Shown here: piece by piece, positions 11,284-23,207 of the stretch | Layout of the letters: the number at the start of each line of letters is the position of its first letter | Numbering within the stretch: position 1 is the first letter of the stretch | NCBI GenBank assembly: GCA_948567375.1 | Contig: OX419760.1 | Location: forward strand, 7,750,001-7,814,000 | Direction of reading: 5' to 3' | DNA: 64,000 nt | Origin: Lunularia cruciata | Taxonomy: Eukaryota; Streptophyta; Marchantiopsida; Lunulariales; Lunulariaceae | Program-made: the position numbers and the translations under genes | Notes under the pieces: generated by a model | What the model was told of the DNA's origin: nothing | Seen by the model: only the letters and a program-made list of their open reading frames with translations | The model's database searches: none

Positions 11284-11667
11284 TGTAATAATATGGAGTT
11301 TGTAGAATCAAGTACACATAGCAAAGTTGATGTAGAACTAGCATAACTTAGATATTTTAAGAATGTTTTAGAAGCATTTAAGAAGCTTTGAGGGGAGAAG
11401 CTTCAAAGGACCTTTGAGGGATCGAGTAACTTGTATACCAAGTTGATGGCTATCTTAGCTTACACGCCAAGTAAATGGTTAGCTTAGCTTGCACTCCAAG
11501 AAAGGCAACTTTGGGAAAGACCTTTCTTAGAAGCTTCTTGAGAACCTTGTACCTAAGTGGTCTATATATACCGAGGTCAAAGGTCATGCTAGGCATTTGG
11601 AGTTTCTCTCAATTGAGAGTTTTGATGTGACATTCCATTTTCTTATTTCTCTCCTCAATCTTTTATA
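11284..11667 (+). repeat. B1 5' LTR (384 bp)
   Basis: Starts TGTAATAATATGGAG, like the other family-B LTRs (13733, 40615, 43672, 62227), and ends ttttata, a decayed form of ttttaca. The next bases, ttggtattagagcaag, are a decayed primer-binding site complementary to the 3' end of initiator tRNA-Met. The middle carries the B-family modules built on tagcttagcttgca...ccaagta and aagcttctt. Confidence 0.8.
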
Positions 11668-12185
11668 TTGGTATTAGAGCAAGAATGTGATGGATGGAAT
11701 ATATGGACCACCAAATCAATGTCTACCAAAAAATTAGGATTTTTGTATTTGTGTGCTATCAAAGCACCATTTCTAGCAATTCATCACTTCTCATATTAGC
11801 CAAGACTTTTTGAATGCATTCATCTTGTTTGTTGAACCATTGATCCTTTCAATTGTAACTTACAAAAAGAAATCAATGTGTTACATCTAATTGTTAACCT
11901 AGATAATTGCAAGTAGATAGTTGGTAGAATAGTAGTCATGGCGGGTGATGTTCAAATTTATCATTGTTGTGTAGCATCAAATCAAGTGTCTTAGTCAATT
12001 TTTGGAAAGGAGAGATTGTGATGGTCAACAATAAGAATAATTGGAGAGAGCAACATTTCAAGAAGGAGAAAATCAAGTTTTATTCCCAAACCAAAGTTAA
12101 TTTGAAAGCAAAAATCTACTAAGTGCATTAGAGGTTTTTGTGTTTGATTATGAAAATTATTTTGAAGCCACATTTCTCTTAGATG
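11668..12185 (+). pseudogene. B1 primer-binding site and gag, 5' part
   Basis: Starts with the primer-binding site, then untranslated leader and the beginning of gag. The stretch near 12130-12185 (tgtttgattatgaaaattattttgaagc) is nearly identical to B4 at 38145-38175, which fixes it as family-B gag. It breaks off at 12185 where C1 is inserted and continues at 44910. Stops occur in every frame, so no gag protein could be made. Confidence 0.65.
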
Positions 12186-12835
12186 TCATGTGTATATACA
12201 TTGCTACTCAATATACATTACTGTCAAAATCCTACACAATAGAAGCACAACTCATATAGAAGTCACACATGAACTCTAAAATGACACAATTAATCAATTC
12301 ATCATACACTCAATTTAGATTAGCAACTCAACTCTCAACTCAAGAAACTACCATCAACAAGCTTTGACTACACAATCAAGTCACACTCACTCTAGTTAAG
12401 AGACTCTAGGTGATGCTTGCCTGCCCTCTATCCACCATAGCCAAGAGCTTGAAGTCTCAACATTAGAGAAGTGAGCTCTTTGGAGCTACACTTTGAAGGT
12501 ATACCCCTTTAGACTTGACTTGGAACTCCAACTCTAACAATGCAATTGACAGCCAATTTAACAATCTACTTGATGGTGCAAATGGTAGCTCTAATAGTGT
12601 GATCAATAGCATTAACACAAATATGGCCGCCACTAAGTAATCTTTTAGCAAATATCAGTATAATTATGATTGCCAAGACTAACACTTCAACATCCAAGCA
12701 AACTCACTTTGATGCTACAAATGTTGTGATAATTGTCATGTGTATATACATTGCTACACAACATACATTGCTATCAACATCCTATACTATAAAATCACAA
12801 CTCATTGAGAAGTCACACATGAACTCTAAAGTGCC
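12186..12835 (-). repeat. C1 3' LTR (about 550 bp) plus a 100-bp partial copy
   Basis: The unit 12186-12730 recurs at 44440-44909 with high similarity. Its first 100 bases (plus-strand sense) recur directly at 12736-12835, an offset of 550. Reading on the minus strand, the unit begins near TATCACAACATTTGTAGC and ends near CACATGACA. That suits an LTR whose initial TG has decayed to TA. The extra partial copy next to the internal region is unexplained; unequal exchange between LTRs would produce it. Confidence 0.55.
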
Positions 12836-13521
12836 AAAATTGCCCTCGTGGCTATGTCATAGAAGAACAACATAACATACACTACAAGAACCACATAACA
12901 TACACTACAACCCTTCATGTACAACTACCAAGCTTGGGACTATAGTGCCATTAATGTTTAGGAGGTGGCATGGTGCCCAACTATGCCCATGATACTTTCA
13001 AAAAACACCATCATGTCCTTCCAACATGAGAACTCTAGAAGGCAAAACCTCATGCACTCTCAAGATAGTGCAGCTTGTAGTCACATCAAGTGTCATTGGT
13101 GCAATTTTTTGATATAATCATCGTGATGACATTGATAGGTCAAGGGTCTATAAACTCTTCCTCAAAAATTAGCATAGTGTAAGATATCCCTATGCTAAGA
13201 AATGGCTAAGTTTTCAAAGACTATCTACATCACTCTCCAAAAGATCTCTACCTGATAAGAATATGCACTCACTCATACATCTGGATCACCCAAGTTCAAA
13301 ACTATAATAGCATCATGATGGATGGTTGTAGGTAAATCTAGATCTTGTCCATAGAGTAAAAAGTAAGTAGTGAAGGATGCTAAGGAGGCTTGCCAGCTGA
13401 ACCAATAGCCCATGGCCAACCAAGGTAACTAGAGATCCCAATCTCCCAAGTGGTCTTTATGCAAACCATACTCATATAATCCTCTCTTCATTGTTTTAAC
13501 CACTCTCTATACTAAGCCATA
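12836..13521 (-). pseudogene. C1 integrase, C-terminal region
   Basis: Minus-strand translation gives two recognisable pieces. ASLASFTTYFLLYGQDLDLP at about 13390-13310 matches the end of the Ty3 integrase core, where plant elements have an F-x-L-x-YG-(R/Q)-x-P/D pattern. A second segment near 13070-12910 contains VHEVLPSRVLMLEGHDG and then APCHLLNINGTI, resembling the GPY/F-like C-terminal domain. Stops and frame changes lie between them. The fragment ends at 13521 and 13732 (two tandem copies) where B2 is inserted; the upstream core resumes at 37049. Inactive. Confidence 0.6.
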
Positions 13522-13805
13522 TGTAACAATATAAAATCAATAGATGATTTAGTAGAGGTTAACAAGTTAGAAAATAAGCTAAATTAGCCAAGCACTTCAC
13601 TAGAGATCTCAATCACTTCCAAACATTCCAAACACTTCACTAGAGATCCCAATCTCCCAAGTGGTCTCTATGCAAACCATACTCATATAATCATCGCTTC
13701 ATTGTTTTAACCACTTTCTATACTAAGCTATATGTAACAATATAAAATCAATAGATGATTTAGTAGAGGCTAACAAGTTAGAAAATAAGCTAAATTAGCC
13801 AAGCA
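13429..13805 (+). repeat. Tandem duplication across the C1/B2 junction
   Basis: Segment 13429-13594 is repeated at 13640-13805 (166 bp, offset 211) with few differences. Each copy joins C1 integrase sequence to the first 73 bases of a family-B LTR, so the duplication arose after B2 had inserted. A shorter repeat, cacttcactagagatc, occurs in the 45-bp spacer. Confidence 0.8.
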
Positions 13806-14155
13806 GTCTAAGAATGGTCTAATTGCATCTAGGAAACTTCTTGGACCTTCCTAGTATCAGGTAATATGTATGCCATGAAGATAACTTCTAGGAGGAATTT
13901 TCTTAGGTAGCTTAGTTTGCATGATAAATATGTGGCTCTTAGGAGGAAGCTTCCCAATTGGCTTATCTTGAACTCCAAGAAGGTAGCTTCTAGTAGGAAG
14001 CTTCTTTGGGAGCTCTCGAGGAGCCTTCTATATTTCCTATACATACCAAAGCCTAAACTCATGCTAGACATTTGGAGTTTCTTTCATTTGAGAGTCCCAA
14101 TGTGATCTCTTGCTTTGGTCTTCCATTCTCCTCGTTCTCTCCTTGGTCTTTTACA
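13733..14155 (+). repeat. B2 5' LTR (423 bp)
   Basis: Begins TGTAACAATATAAAATC and ends CTTGGTCTTTTACA. It is followed by ttggcatcaaaacaag, a decayed initiator-tRNA-Met primer-binding site. The last 100 bases (gctagacatttggag...) are close to the LTR ends at 32120-32232, 37620-37723 and 40940-41029. Confidence 0.82.
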
Positions 14156-15997
14156 TTGGCATCAAAACAAGAATGAGATGGATGGAATTTATGGACCACC
14201 AAATCTTCAAGATGAATGGAGATAGATTTCCTTGGCTTCAAGCCAATTAAATAGAGTGGCAAAACTATAGTGGCAATTTTGAGTGGAGCAAGCTCTATGG
14301 TAGAATGTTGTGCCAATCTAGAAATGGAAAGAATTCAAGAGCATAATAATTGGAAAATTCCAAGTTGTAAATGGTGCACAAGCCACAAAAGATAAATTGG
14401 TAGAAGTGAAGCAGAATGGTTTTATGAGGAGCTACATCACTCAATTCAAGAACATCATAATGAAAATTCAAAAGATACTAGAAGGTGAAGCTTTGGATCA
14501 GTTTATCAAAGCTTGACATCCCGCACCAAACTGGAAGTGACCATGCAAGAGTCCAAATAATTGGAGGAAGCCAAGTAGTTGGCTGAGCACTTTGATTCCT
14601 TGGTTGCCACAACTTAGTCTTGACCTTGACTTTCATAGCACTTGCCAAAATAGTATGCACAAGTGGAGGATTTGGCACCGATGGAGATTGATGTCATCCA
14701 CTAAAGATCACTTGGTACTATAGATAAGAAGAGACTATGACAAAATAGTGGTTGATTTATTGTCAACAAATTTTATTGACATTGCATTGCTGAATGTCCA
14801 CTTAGGAATGGATGATCTCAACAAATTGTCTAAATGGAGTTTATAAAGCATGATGATAAGGGAAACAAAGAATTCCAATAGAGATATCAAGCCACCTATT
14901 GGAAACTTGATTAGTTTTAATGGGATTGAAGGCTTGACTTTTGCAAGTTTACTTCACTTGTAAGGTATGATCTAATAATGATTGTAAGATATTGGGAATT
15001 CAAAGAAGTGCATGTCCATGAAATTAGTAAATGAATTATACATTCCTATCAAGCTAGTATTTTGGAATTAGATTGAGGATGGCAAATGGTAGAATTTTAT
15101 TTTTATTTTGTACCTCATGTTCTATTACATTTAAGATTGGGAAGGAAGATTGGACTGTATGAGGTTTATTATAGTTCCTTTACATTTTGATATCATTCTA
15201 ATTTTACCTTGGTTTGAACATCATAAGGTTGAATTTGATTGGACCTGATGATATATTAAAGTGCAATACCAAAGTAAGAATTACCAATTAGGTTGTTTGG
15301 CACCTTTAAGTAAGATACCTAAGAGTAGTCACTCCAAAGGTGGGAAGTATGTCAACAAAACAGCCATAAAGTAAGCTTTTAAGAAAGATATTGTATGGTG
15401 TGGATCAAGCTCATTGCACAAGGAGAAGTTGATGAGAACAAAAGCCTCATCAAACAATGGTTGATTAAATAGTTCAAAGTTTGTAGATGTATTTTTGGAT
15501 GATCTACCGAAGGAGTTACCCTTTGATTGAGATATGCACTTCAAGATTGAGCTATTGCTAAGTAATACTCCTATGAGTAGACCAACTTCAAGCTCTCACT
15601 GAAGGAGTTAGAAAAGCCCTTGAATAACATTGAAAAAGTTGTTAGAGAAAGATTTCATATGATATAGTACATCTCCATGGGGAGCACCAATACTTTTTGT
15701 ACAAAAGAAAGATAGAGGACTTCAATTATGTATTAACTATTGTCACCTTAATAAAAAAAACCATGAAGAATGTGTATCCTTTGTCTCAAATTGATGACTT
15801 ATTGTATTGAGTGGGGCACAATACTTCTCCAAATTGAATCTTCAAAGTAGCTATTGGTAAATTTCCAATGATAGGGAAGATGTGCAAAAGAGTATCTTTT
15901 GCACATGGCATGAGCATTTTGAATGGAGAGTCTTAACTATTGGGCTCACTAATGCTTTGGCTGTTTTCACGTATCAAATGCATTGGGTGTTGGATAG
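14156..15997 (+). pseudogene. B2 gag, protease and first half of reverse transcriptase
   Basis: Gag runs from about 14200. Compared with B4, about 500 bases are deleted just after the leader (join near 14197). A zinc-knuckle remnant lies near 14750-14810. Reverse transcriptase starts near 15570 with segments [11 protein letters not shown] and GAQYFSKLNLQS, standard Ty3 motifs. It ends at ttggatag (15997), within the sequence that should lead to the catalytic FLDD box; that box lies on the other side of A1 at 33765. Several stops and a poly-A slip (aataaaaaaaacc near 15752) disrupt it. Confidence 0.7.
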
Positions 15998-16629
15998 TGT
16001 AATATCATTAACTAGACAAATTATGTAGAGATAGAAATTGGTTAGTAATATCTTTAGGGATGTTGTATATGATTGTCTAAGTAGATCAGATAGAGGTGTC
16101 ACCAAAATAGTACTTCCAAAAATATGGTATAGGCCAAAAACACTTTGAAAACTTTAGTGCCAATTTTGGAGGTCTAAATAGATGAATTAGGCTTCAAAAT
16201 TAAAATTCTTGTCCCACTGTAGGCTTAAGGGACTTAATTTTCCCTTAAAAAGGTGTTACCTTCTCCCTTCCTTGGTTTTCTTATCAAGAGCTTTCAAATA
16301 GTACCTCATCCATACTATTTTGAGCTTTATATAGGAAGATTCTCCAAAGATTCCCTTTGGTCAAACTTGTTTGACCAACCAAACAAGATAAAGATTGACA
16401 TGTCACCAATCCATACAACTAATCTAAGGGTGGATCTTTCTTACATGCTACCAATCCATATATTTGATCCAATGGTGTAGCTACCTTTGTGTGGATCTTC
16501 TTTACTATATAATAAAGACAAGGTGCTCCTTTGGAGCATCCGAGTATTGAGAGATGAAGCCTTGTATTTTCTCTGGTATTTCTTATTTTTTGTTTTGCTT
16601 GGGGTTTCTTTTGTCTCCAAAATATTACA
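15998..16629 (+). repeat. A1 5' LTR (632 bp)
   Basis: Starts TGTAATATCATTAACTAG and ends CCAAAATATTACA, the family-A termini. A TATA-like ctatataataaag occurs at about 16506, near the expected position 100-150 bases before the LTR end; the same motif is kept in all A LTRs and is a likely transcription start signal. Confidence 0.85.
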
Positions 16630-16630
16630 A

Positions 16631-16645
16631 TGGTATCAGAGTAAG
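16631..16645 (+). promoter_or_regulatory. A1 primer-binding site
   Basis: tggtatcagagtaag follows the 5' LTR after one base. Eleven of the first 12 bases match TGGTATCAGAGC, the complement of the plant initiator tRNA-Met 3' end; the C is changed to T. Confidence 0.85.
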
Positions 16646-19600
16646 TGTTTTAATCTAAATGAGTGGATCATCCCTCTTGAAGGATCATGGGCTATTGAGA
16701 GTGACTAATTTTGATGGGAGCCAAAAAGTAGTGTAATCGATAGATTGGGGGTGTTTTAGAGAGAAGATGGGATAGAGGCTCTTGGAGTGCAATTTCCTAC
16801 ACCTTGTTTTTTGTTCTTAAATTCATTCCACATCAAGATTATGTATATGAAGCTTGAGCAAGTGAGAGTATATCAGTTTTGGAGTAGAGTTCATGGACAT
16901 AGTAATGAATTTGCCAAATATGGTGATTTTACCTATAGTGATATATAATAGAGAGTGGGATTTGAAAATTTATATTCTATTATGAGACCATGGATCTGAA
17001 TACATCAAATCCTCTCCCTTTCATACTCAAGTAGAAATCCATTATGTAGTTAGGCCAAAAGTGATGTTTAGGGATTTTGTAGTCCACAATTTTGGTAAGG
17101 AATATTATTGATGAGTGATATCTTCTAAGGTCCCAATTGTCCGTGCCCCCTCTTGAGTGATCATATTAACCCTCCATTGAAGTAGGAAGTATTGATTGAG
17201 AATTTGTTGTGTGTACAAATCATAGAGCCTTAGTTGTAGGATCTAATGCAAAGAATGCAAGGGATGTTGAAATGAGTTTTGAGAGATCAAGATGATAATG
17301 AAGGCATTTCAAAGTCAATTATGTACCTTCAAGAATGATCATACAATACAAGGGGAATTATCCCAACACCTAATGATAGCAGCCAAAGTACCTAGAGAGT
17401 CCTTCATGCCAATGACATTGACTTGATCAACAATGAAGTCACATTGTTACTAAAATGAAGAATATGTGCAACATTGAGCCGTATAATAAAAAATGTTCCA
17501 TGAGAGTAATGGAAAATTGGATTTGAATTAATGAATTGATTCTTTGATTATTCAAAACTAAGATCATCGATCATTTCATAGGCATGTTTTCATGAAGGTA
17601 CCTGATTGATAAAGCTCTTACATGGTATGATGCTTGGGAATAATCAATGTTGGCAAAAGGAAGAAAGATCACTTGGATTGCAATGCAAGAAGGGCTATTG
17701 AAGAAGTTCCCATCCATGGTTTCCATGCAAATGGCTCAAACCTGGCTATAGGGGTTGAAGCAAAAGAATAACATACAAGAATATGTGGAGGCATTTCTTG
17801 ATTTGTAGGTCATGATAACCAATATGAGCCCAATACAAGCTCTTGATAATTTCAAATGGGATTAAAGAGAAAATTTGCCAAGAGGTAATGGTACAAAATT
17901 CTCACACCATTTTTGAAACCATTGCATAATCATTGTTGCTCAAAGAATTGCAAGAGTGCTTGGAGGAAGTGAAGGGGTAGTCTCGATGCAACACTATTGG
18001 ACTAAAACACCACACTTTGGTGGACCAATTTCTACAAAATTAGGCAACATCTGTTTCCTAAGATTGAGGAGCTTGACCATTCTAAGGAGAATGAGGAGGT
18101 CAAAGAAAGGAGAGATGGAGTCCCATGCAGGGAAGGAGCTTGAGCAAAGCAACAATGTTATTACAATTGAGGCTGAGTTGGGCACATAGCCATCAATTTT
18201 TGTGCCCAACTTCCTAGAGGTCCTTGGTATTTATACAAGCAACCTTTCAATAACTTGGACATATGAATTGATGAGGAGGATATTGAAATAAGGATCACCA
18301 ATAAATGCACCTCATTGCCTTATTGGTTCAATGTAAAGGAGTGAAATTGGAAGGAAGAAGAGGACAAGTGTACAAAGGTTAAGGATAGCAAACACATAAT
18401 TGATCATTGTAAATGGAGTCCTAGAAGGCAATTAGGTGAGAGTATTGATAGACCTTGGAGCAACAAAAAATTTCTTATCTCACTCTATTGTAATAAGGTT
18501 GGAGATAGAACTAGAAAAGGACAAAAATGAAGAAGTAGAGTTACCTAATGGTCAAATAAAGAGGATTGAGTCATTACCTAGAAAAGTAGCACTCTCTATA
18601 GGAAAGTATTAAGAAGATATTGAGTGGAAAGTGATATGATTTAGCTCATTATGATGTGATTTAAGGCATATCATGGATAGAGCACTACAACTCCATGATA
18701 GATTGGAGAAAGAAATAGTGAGAACTAGCCAATGGAAGATAATTGGAGGTAGAGAAAGATGGCAAAGCCAAGAACTGCCTCTTTAGGTCATAAGGATTAT
18801 TGATAAGATAGATAGATATTTTATAGGTCTAATAAGAGAAGTCTAAAGTGTACAACTCAATGGACAAATTCATGAGAATTTGAAAAATGTGATGGAATGA
18901 GTTTCAAGATGTCTTTCCAAATGATTTATCCTCAAGATTACTACCAACAAGGAGAGTAGATCATAAAATCAAGATATTTCTTGGGAAGATACATTCTTGT
19001 AAGGCCAGATATTGATTATCTCCTCATGAGTTGGAGAAGTGCAAGGCTCAAATTGAAGATATGCTAACAAAAGAGCTTATCCAACCCAGCGTATCACCTT
19101 ATAGGACTCTTGTCTTGTTTATGAATAAGAAGGACGGTACAATGTAAATATGCATTGACTATCAAGATTTAAATCAACAAACGGTGAAGAGAAAATACCT
19201 ATTACTTTGCATGGATGACCCATTTGATCAACTCAATGAAGCAAAACACTTCACCAAACTTGACCTATGGAAAAATTATAACCAAACCAAGATCATGGAG
19301 GAAGACATATAGAAAACAAAGTATAGTCATTTTCAGTACCTAGTGATGCCATTTGGCCTCACTAACACACTAGCCACTTTCATGAGTTTGATGAATGATA
19401 TATTTCAACCATACTTGGATAAGTCTATTATCATTCTCCTTAATGATATCTTAGTCTATAATATGAAAATGAATGAGCACAAGAAACATCTACAAGAATT
19501 GCTCTAGATTATATGATAAAACCAGTTGTATGTCAAAATCTCAAAATGTGAGTTTGGCAAGGTTACTTGGGGCATAGAGTAAGTACAGAAGTTATCTAAG

Positions 19601-20836
19601 TTTTAATAGATAAAATAGATGTCATTCAGAAATAGGGTGCTTTGGAAGACCATACTCCACTCAAGAATTTCTTGTGATTGACAAGGTTTTATCATAATTT
19701 GTCATGGACTTCTCCAAGGTTACCAAGTAGTGAAATTAGGGGTCCCCTAATTGCACTACTTGGCAAAGGAAAGAAGTGCATGTAGGGAACCATATAGGAG
19801 TTGGCCTTGCATAAATTAAAGAATCATTACTACATGCACCAATCTTGAAATGGTATGACCTAACATGGCCAATCAAGCTAGCTATAGATGCATCATGCAT
19901 TGTGATAGGAGCAGTCCTATAACAAGAAAGGAATGATGGATGGCACCCAATTGCATACTTCTCTTGAAAGCTATTACAAATAGAGTGAAACTATCACCTA
20001 TCAAACACAAAGTGTTGGCTATTGTCCTTGCAACCAAGCATTGGAAGCACTAGTGGCAAGAAGGCATTTGTATTGGAGATAGACCACAAACCATTCATCT
20101 ACCTTGAGACATTAAAAAATCTATCCCATCAATAGATTTATTGGGCAGAGTAGAGAAAATGGTTCAACATGATAATCACATATGTGGAGGGCAAGAAACA
20201 ACTTCCAGATGCATTCACCCAAATGCTTATGGTGAACAATAAGGTTATAAAGGTCATCTGGTTATAAAGGTCAAGATGAACCTAGATTTCTGGCCAAGGA
20301 TTCTTGCTATTATGAAAATGGACATTCAGATTGTAGGAGCTCACTCATTCAAAGGCATAAAGTACCCAAGGACTCACCTTTCATGATTGCAAGCTATGGA
20401 TCCCAACCAATCTAAACCTACAAACCACCATCCTAGTGGAATATTATGATTCTTCCATTGTAGTGAAATGGACACGACCTTAGATGCAATCAAATGCCAT
20501 TACTATTGGCCCAAGATGAGCAATGATGTGATTGAGTATGTTCAAAGCTGCCTACTCTATCAAAAAATAAAAGCCTCTAATCAGGCTCTCATAGGACTTG
20601 TTCAACCCCTCCCTACTCTTACAAAACATTAAGAGAAGGTCAACATGGATATGGTTTGTGAATTGCTCAAGACCATCTCAATTTTTGACTCCATTGTAGT
20701 CTTTGTAGACTGATTCAACAAATGATTCATGTGTGTCCTATGACCAAGGATGTGATTGTTCCACAATTAGCTCAATTGTATTTAGCTATAGTCTTTTCTC
20801 ACCATGGCCTAACTTGAGTGCTCATCATTGATTGGG
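16646..20836 (+). pseudogene. A1 gag-pol up to the integrase core
   Basis: Gag runs from about 16800 to 18230; its zinc knuckle near 18145-18200 has lost cysteines and carries a stop. Protease near 18420-18600 keeps the segment VLIDLGATKNFLS, with the active-site Asp but Leu for Ser. Reverse transcriptase spans about 18920-19560 ([11 protein letters not shown] seen); the catalytic FLDD has become LLND at about 19440. RNase H lies at about 19830-20230. Integrase starts near 20440 and stops at 20836, where B3 is inserted just before the second catalytic Asp region. Many TAG and TGA codons stand where related copies have TGG, CGA or CAA. Confidence 0.75.
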
Positions 20837-21112
20837 TGTAACAATATGGAGTTCACCAACAAGTTAGTCAAGACTAATGAAGTAGCAAATAGGCCAAATT
20901 AGCATAAAATATTTTAGAAGCATATATGAAGCTTCTTGGTACTTTCCAAGTATTGAGCATCATGCATGCTAAAAGGTGACTCATAGGAGGTAGCTTCTTG
21001 GTTAGCTTAGCTTAAATGCCAAGTAGGTGGATTCTAGAAGGAAGCTTCTTGGCTAGCTTAGCTTACATACCAAGTAGATAACTTCTACAAGGAAGCTTCT
21101 TGAGAAGCTATA
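20837..21112 (+). repeat. B3 5' LTR, 3'-truncated (about 276 bp)
   Basis: Begins TGTAACAATATGGAG. Around 21112-21125 the LTR jumps directly into gag sequence (gtacaagatagattgg, compare B4 38351), so the LTR end, the primer-binding site and about 0.6 kb of leader and gag are missing. The repeated module tagcttagctta...aagcttctt occurs twice with an offset of 51. Confidence 0.75.
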
Positions 21113-23207
21113 AATGCCACATGAGCTGTACAAGATAGATTGGCAGAGTTGAAGTAGATTAGCTTTGTAAGAAGCTACATCATGCAATTCCAAAATACCA
21201 TAATGAAAATTCCAAAGATATTGGAAGGTGAAGCTCTAGATCAATTTTTGAGCTGCTTGAAATCACAAACCAAACTAGAGGTGACTATGCAAGAGCCAAA
21301 ACACTTGGAGGAAACCATGCAACAAGTTAAACACTTTGATTCCTTGGTTGCAACAACTTGGTCTCAACCTCGACCTCTATAGAACCTACCAATACACTAC
21401 ACATAGGTGGAGGAGCCAACACTAATGGAGATTGATACCAGCTAATGAAGACTACTTGGAATTGTAGATAGAGAAAGATTATGACAAAATGGTGGTTGTT
21501 TTTATTATCACCAAATTGGACATTGTATTGATGAATGTCCACTCAAGAATGGATGACCTCAACAAAAGCACCTAGATGGAGTTTGTGGAGCAAAATGATC
21601 AAGGAAATGAGGAAATTTCAATAGGAAATTTCAAGCCATCTATTGGGAATCCACAAAATGATCAAAGAAATGAGGAAATTTCAATGGGAATTTTCAAGCC
21701 ATCTATTGGGAACTTGATTAGCTCCAATGGGATTGAAGGCTCGACCTATGCAAGTTTGTTTCACTTGCAAGGTATGATCTTTGATTGTGGTTGTAGTATT
21801 TAGGTTGATTCTAGAAGTTTACAGAATTGCATGTCTATGCAATTAGCAAAGGAATTAAGTATTCATATCAAGTCAATAATTAGAAGTAGATTGATGATGG
21901 TGGATGATAGAAAGGGTTTTGCATTCTGTACCTCACATCTTGTTACATTCAAGATTTAGAAGGAGTATTTAGAGTATATGAGATTTGTAGTGGCACCTCT
22001 ACACTATAATGTCATTCTAGGTTTACCTTAGCTTGACCATCATAAGGTTAAATTTGATTAAAATTGATGATAAATTCAAGTACAACACCAAGATAGGAAT
22101 TTCCAATTAAGTTTTCTGGCATCTTTGAGTAAGACACCTAAGAGTAGTTAGTCTCAAGATGGAAATTTTGTCAAGAAAGTGGCTATAGAGCAAGCTTTGA
22201 AGGAAGATAAGGCTATCTTTGCAATATGGATTAAGCCAATTGCACATGAAGGATTTGAGGCAGACCAAAAACCTCATCAAGCAATGGTTGATCAAATAGT
22301 CTAGGAGTTTTTAGATGTGTTTTTGGATAATCTACAAAAGTGATTACCCTCTAATTGTGGTATGCACTTCAAGTTTGAGTTATTGCCAAGAAGTACTCCA
22401 ATGAGTAGATCAATCTATCGGCTCTCACCAACAGAGTTAGATGAGCTTCAAATATCACTCAAGGAGTTGTTGGAGAAGGATTTTAGATAACATAGTACAT
22501 CTCCTTGGGAGCACCAATACTATTTGTGCTAAAGAAGGATGGACGACTTTGCTTTTGTATTTGATTACCATGGTCTCAACAAACAAATAGAGCAGAATGC
22601 ATGTCCCTTGCCTCAAATTGATGACTTGCTTGATCAATTGAGTGGAGCACAATACTTCTCCAAGTTGGATCTCCAAAGTGGCTATTGGCAAATTCCCATT
22701 GACAAAGAAGATGTGCAAAAGATTGCCTTTTGCACAAGGTCTGGGCATTTTGAGTGGAGAGTTTTAATTGAGTGGCTCACTAATGCTCCATCAATCTTCA
22801 TGGATTAGATGCATCGGGTTGGATGGGCTATTGAATTAATACATGGTGGTGTTCTTGGATGATATTTTAATCTATAACAAGATAGAGACAAAACATGCAA
22901 ATCATGTGCAAGAAGTCCTAAGATGACTATGGTAGTGGAAGTTTTACTGCAAGAAGTCAAAGTGCGCCTTTTGGCAAAAGAAAGTTACCTTTCTTGGGTC
23001 ACAAGATTTCATAAGAGGGAATCAACATTAAAGAGGAGAAAATCAAAGCCATTATTGATTGGCCTACTCCAAAAGATGTTATAGAAGTATGGGCATTTAA
23101 AGGATTGGTAATTTTTTATTGATGGTTCATCCACTACTATGCTCATGTGGTTGCACCTTTGACCGACCTCTTGGAGAAGAACTTGAGCTTTTAATGGACC
23201 ACCAAGC
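21113..23207 (+). pseudogene. B3 gag, protease, reverse transcriptase and start of RNase H
   Basis: Gag remnant covers 21120-21560. A zinc knuckle near 21485-21545 reads CFYYHQIGHCIDEC, i.e. C-x2-Y-x4-H-x4-C with the second Cys changed to Tyr. A 63-bp segment is tandemly repeated at about 21596-21715 (ccatctattggga... twice). Reverse transcriptase is fairly clear at 22539-22808 (LDQLSGAQYFSKLDLQSGYW, then KIAFCTRSGHFEW); the FLDD box follows at about 22853 as VFLDDILI. RNase H begins near 23100 and is interrupted at 23207 by A2 inside the F-x-W-T-x-K-like motif (aatggaccaccaagc). Confidence 0.75.

Noticed and set aside
12185-12830. The 550-bp repeat at 12186 and 44440 as a MITE or a gene
   Set aside because: It has no terminal inverted repeats, lies at both ends of the C fragments, and no frame is conserved between its copies. 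An LTR is the better reading.
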